15,751 nucleotides of DNA from DSWT01 sp036845725 (GTDB taxonomy: Bacteria > Chloroflexota > Anaerolineae > B4-G1 > SLSP01): the NCBI GenBank assembly GCA_036845725.1, contig DAIUDK010000131.1:1-15751 (forward strand), read 5' to 3'. The notes beneath the pieces were generated by a model that searched no databases, was not told the origin of the DNA, and was given only the letters and a program-made list of their open reading frames with translations. Below, piece after piece: positions 14,172 through 15,751 of this stretch; within the stretch, counting starts at the first letter, position 1; each line of letters starts with the position of its first letter. A program made the translations under genes and the position numbers.

Positions 14172-14954
14172 ATGAACACATCAGTCGCAATCTCGCCCGA
14201 TAGCACACGGATTGCCTACGACCGTAGCGGCGCAGGGCCTGCCGTCATGCTACTGCACGGCGGAGGCGGTAATCGCCAGGAATGGCGCGAAGCCGATTAC
14301 GTCAGTCGTCTTCAACAACACTTCACTGTCATCGCGATGGACTTGCGCGGGCACGGGGAGAGCGATCTGCCCGAAGACACGGCCGATTATGCCATTGACA
14401 AGCTATGTCAGGATATTTTGGCCGTCGCCGATGTCTGTGGCGTTGAGCGTTTCAGCCTCTGGGGGATGTCTTATGGCGGCAAAGTTGGGCGCTATCTGGC
14501 TGTCCAGTCGGAGCGCGTCGCCAGTTGCATTCTCATCGGAACGCCGTTGGGCCCAGGCGTAGCGGGACAACCTCGCCAGGATGCGTTGGACTTCTTCGCG
14601 CATTGGTCGCCAATCGTACGGGCTTTTCGCGCGGGCACGTTGGATCTTGCATCGCTCTCCGCGAATGACCAGGCACTCTTTCAACGCCTCAACGTTCCGG
14701 CGATGTTGGGCTGGGTACGAGCGATGCTTGATTGGCCTGCTGTCATCCCTGCCGATTTTCGTTGTCCCACGTTGTGGGTCATCGGCTCGGAGGATCGGCA
14801 CGCAATGGATAGCCTCAAGGCATACGAAGAATCTCTACGAGCGTCAAGAATGCGAGTACACATTGTCGAAGGGCTGGACCACGAGCAAACTTTTGATGAG
14901 ATCGACCGTGTTTTTCCTGTCATGTTGGCTTTCATCCAGGCACAGAGAGCATAA
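14172..14954 (+). CDS. Alpha/beta-hydrolase fold protein
   Basis: The protein is 260 aa, a typical length for a single-domain alpha/beta hydrolase, with no signal peptide, so it is cytoplasmic. The oxyanion-hole segment is LLHGGGGN (27-34), followed by the conserved DLRGHGESD (57-65). The nucleophile elbow GMSYGG gives S100. The acid is most likely D208 in VIGSEDRH, and H237 in GLDHEQ completes the triad. All three catalytic residues are present, so an active esterase, lipase or related hydrolase is expected; the substrate cannot be told. A small cap region lies at about 128-190. The gene has its own promoter, which nearly touches the ATG, and is followed without any gap by a phosphotransferase gene. 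Fold and triad are firm; the exact reaction is unknown. Confidence 0.9.
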   Translation: MNTSVAISPDSTRIAYDRSGAGPAVMLLHGGGGNRQEWREADYVSRLQQHFTVIAMDLRGHGESDLPEDTADYAIDKLCQDILAVADVCGVERFSLWGMSYGGKVGRYLAVQSERVASCILIGTPLGPGVAGQPRQDALDFFAHWSPIVRAFRAGTLDLASLSANDQALFQRLNVPAMLGWVRAMLDWPAVIPADFRCPTLWVIGSEDRHAMDSLKAYEESLRASRMRVHIVEGLDHEQTFDEIDRVFPVMLAFIQAQRA

Positions 14955-15751
14955 ATGATGAAGCCATATCACGAACTGACCTATCTAGGCCGAATGCGCC
15001 GGATGCGACGTCTGGCGGAGAAAGCTCTGGCGGCTTTTGGAATCACCGATGCGCGCTTCAACCTCCTCCGCCAGGCCGGGAATACGCTGTTCCGCGTTTA
15101 TACTCCCGTGAATGATGACGAGGTTTCGGGAGAGTTGTTCGAGCCGGGCCAATATCTCTTGCGCGTGCACGAACCCGGCTACCAGGAACCGGAAGCCATC
15201 GAACTGGAATTGGCCTGGCTATCCGCGATGCGCCTGGACGCCGACCTGCCGGTGCCAGAACCCATTCCGGCATTGGACGGGCGCTTGTTGCTCCCGGTTT
15301 CCGTGCCTGGAATCCCTCAAACCCGCCACTGCTCCCTCCTGCGTTGGGTCAAAGGGCAGTCGGTGCACCATCGCTGTCAGCCCTATCACCTCCAGGTCCA
15401 GGGACGGCTACTGGCGCGGTTACACAACTTTGCCGCCCGTTGGCAGCCTCCGGAAGGCGGCATCAAGCGGCAGTTCGATTGGGACGGGTTGTTTCAAAAC
15501 GATGTAGGCAGTGGCATGCCGAATGCCGAAGCCTGGGCGCTGCTCTCTCCTGTCCACCGGGAAGCTTTCGACTTTGTGGCGCAGCGCATCCGGGAAGTCA
15601 TGGATGTCTGGGGCAAAAGCCCAGACGTGTATGGACTGATCCATGGAGACCTCGGCATTGACGCGAATCTGCTCTTCTGGCGGGGCGAGCCACGCGCCAT
15701 CGACTTCGACGATTCCGGTTTTGGCTACTGGATATTCGATCTGGCCGTGGG
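14955..15751 (+). CDS. APH-fold phosphotransferase (3' end outside window)
   Basis: The frame is open from 14955 to the window edge: 265 complete codons and no stop. There are two adjacent ATG codons (14955 and 14958); either may be used. The first directly follows the TAA of the hydrolase, so translation is probably coupled. The fold matches the aminoglycoside phosphotransferase/choline kinase superfamily (PF01636). A nucleotide-binding N-lobe includes YLLRVHEPG, and the C-lobe carries the catalytic motif LIHGDLGIDANLLF (H230, D232, N238). The metal-binding segment is AIDFDDSGFG (D250, D252). Such proteins transfer phosphate from ATP to a small-molecule hydroxyl or to protein side chains. 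The family is broad and resistance should not be assumed. The final 50 or more residues are missing. Fold is firm; the substrate is unknown. Confidence 0.85.
   Translation, partial: MMKPYHELTYLGRMRRMRRLAEKALAAFGITDARFNLLRQAGNTLFRVYTPVNDDEVSGELFEPGQYLLRVHEPGYQEPEAIELELAWLSAMRLDADLPVPEPIPALDGRLLLPVSVPGIPQTRHCSLLRWVKGQSVHHRCQPYHLQVQGRLLARLHNFAARWQPPEGGIKRQFDWDGLFQNDVGSGMPNAEAWALLSPVHREAFDFVAQRIREVMDVWGKSPDVYGLIHGDLGIDANLLFWRGEPRAIDFDDSGFGYWIFDLAV

Noticed and set aside
14955..15751. Aminoglycoside resistance gene
   Set aside because: Only the general APH fold is visible. The family covers many substrates and there is no context of other resistance genes or mobile elements.

Overview
The window is a 15.75 kb stretch of a moderately GC-rich bacterial chromosome holding ten complete protein genes and two genes cut by the window edges. 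No RNA gene, CRISPR array, phage gene or transposase was seen. The host is probably a member of the Chloroflexota (Anaerolineae-like), which is an inference. It rests on exported lipoproteins with Thr/Pro-rich linkers, a NarL-type two-component system beside large FtsX-type permeases, and several short dispersed-repeat types of a kind I associate with such genomes. No marker gene is present to settle it.

Layout: (1) 1-945, the 3' part of a GNAT acetyltransferase with a TPR-like tail; its last codons and stop lie in a hairpin repeat. (2) 946-1113, a spacer packed with repeats, including a MITE-like CACGGAT inverted repeat. (3) 1114-3042, a secreted DUF885-family lipoprotein with a probable zinc-peptidase motif. 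(4) 3033-4190 and 4248-4874, minus strand, a NarL/FixJ-type response regulator followed by its soluble GAF-containing histidine kinase. The kinase stop codon overlaps the end of the DUF885 gene. (5) 4875-5117, a divergent control region with a good minus-strand promoter overlaid by an 18-bp dyad. (6) 5118-14123, a tight five-gene operon: one MacB/LolD-type ABC ATPase, three consecutive paralogous permeases of about 780-800 aa, and a lipoprotein HlyD-type adaptor. (7) 14135-15751, a near-consensus promoter almost touching the start of an alpha/beta hydrolase gene, followed without spacing by a partial APH-fold phosphotransferase.

The centre of interest is the transporter. Each permease is a fusion of two complete MacB-type modules (one membrane helix, an extracytoplasmic domain, three helices), so the operon encodes six homologous modules and six coupling-helix motifs but only one ATPase. 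The C-terminal modules resemble each other more than they resemble their own N-terminal partners, so the fusion came before the triplication. The divergent two-component system is the obvious candidate regulator. The likely picture is that a cytoplasmic signal is sensed by the GAF-containing kinase and controls a tripartite ATP-driven pump or mechanotransmission machine at the cell surface. The substrate cannot be read from the sequence.
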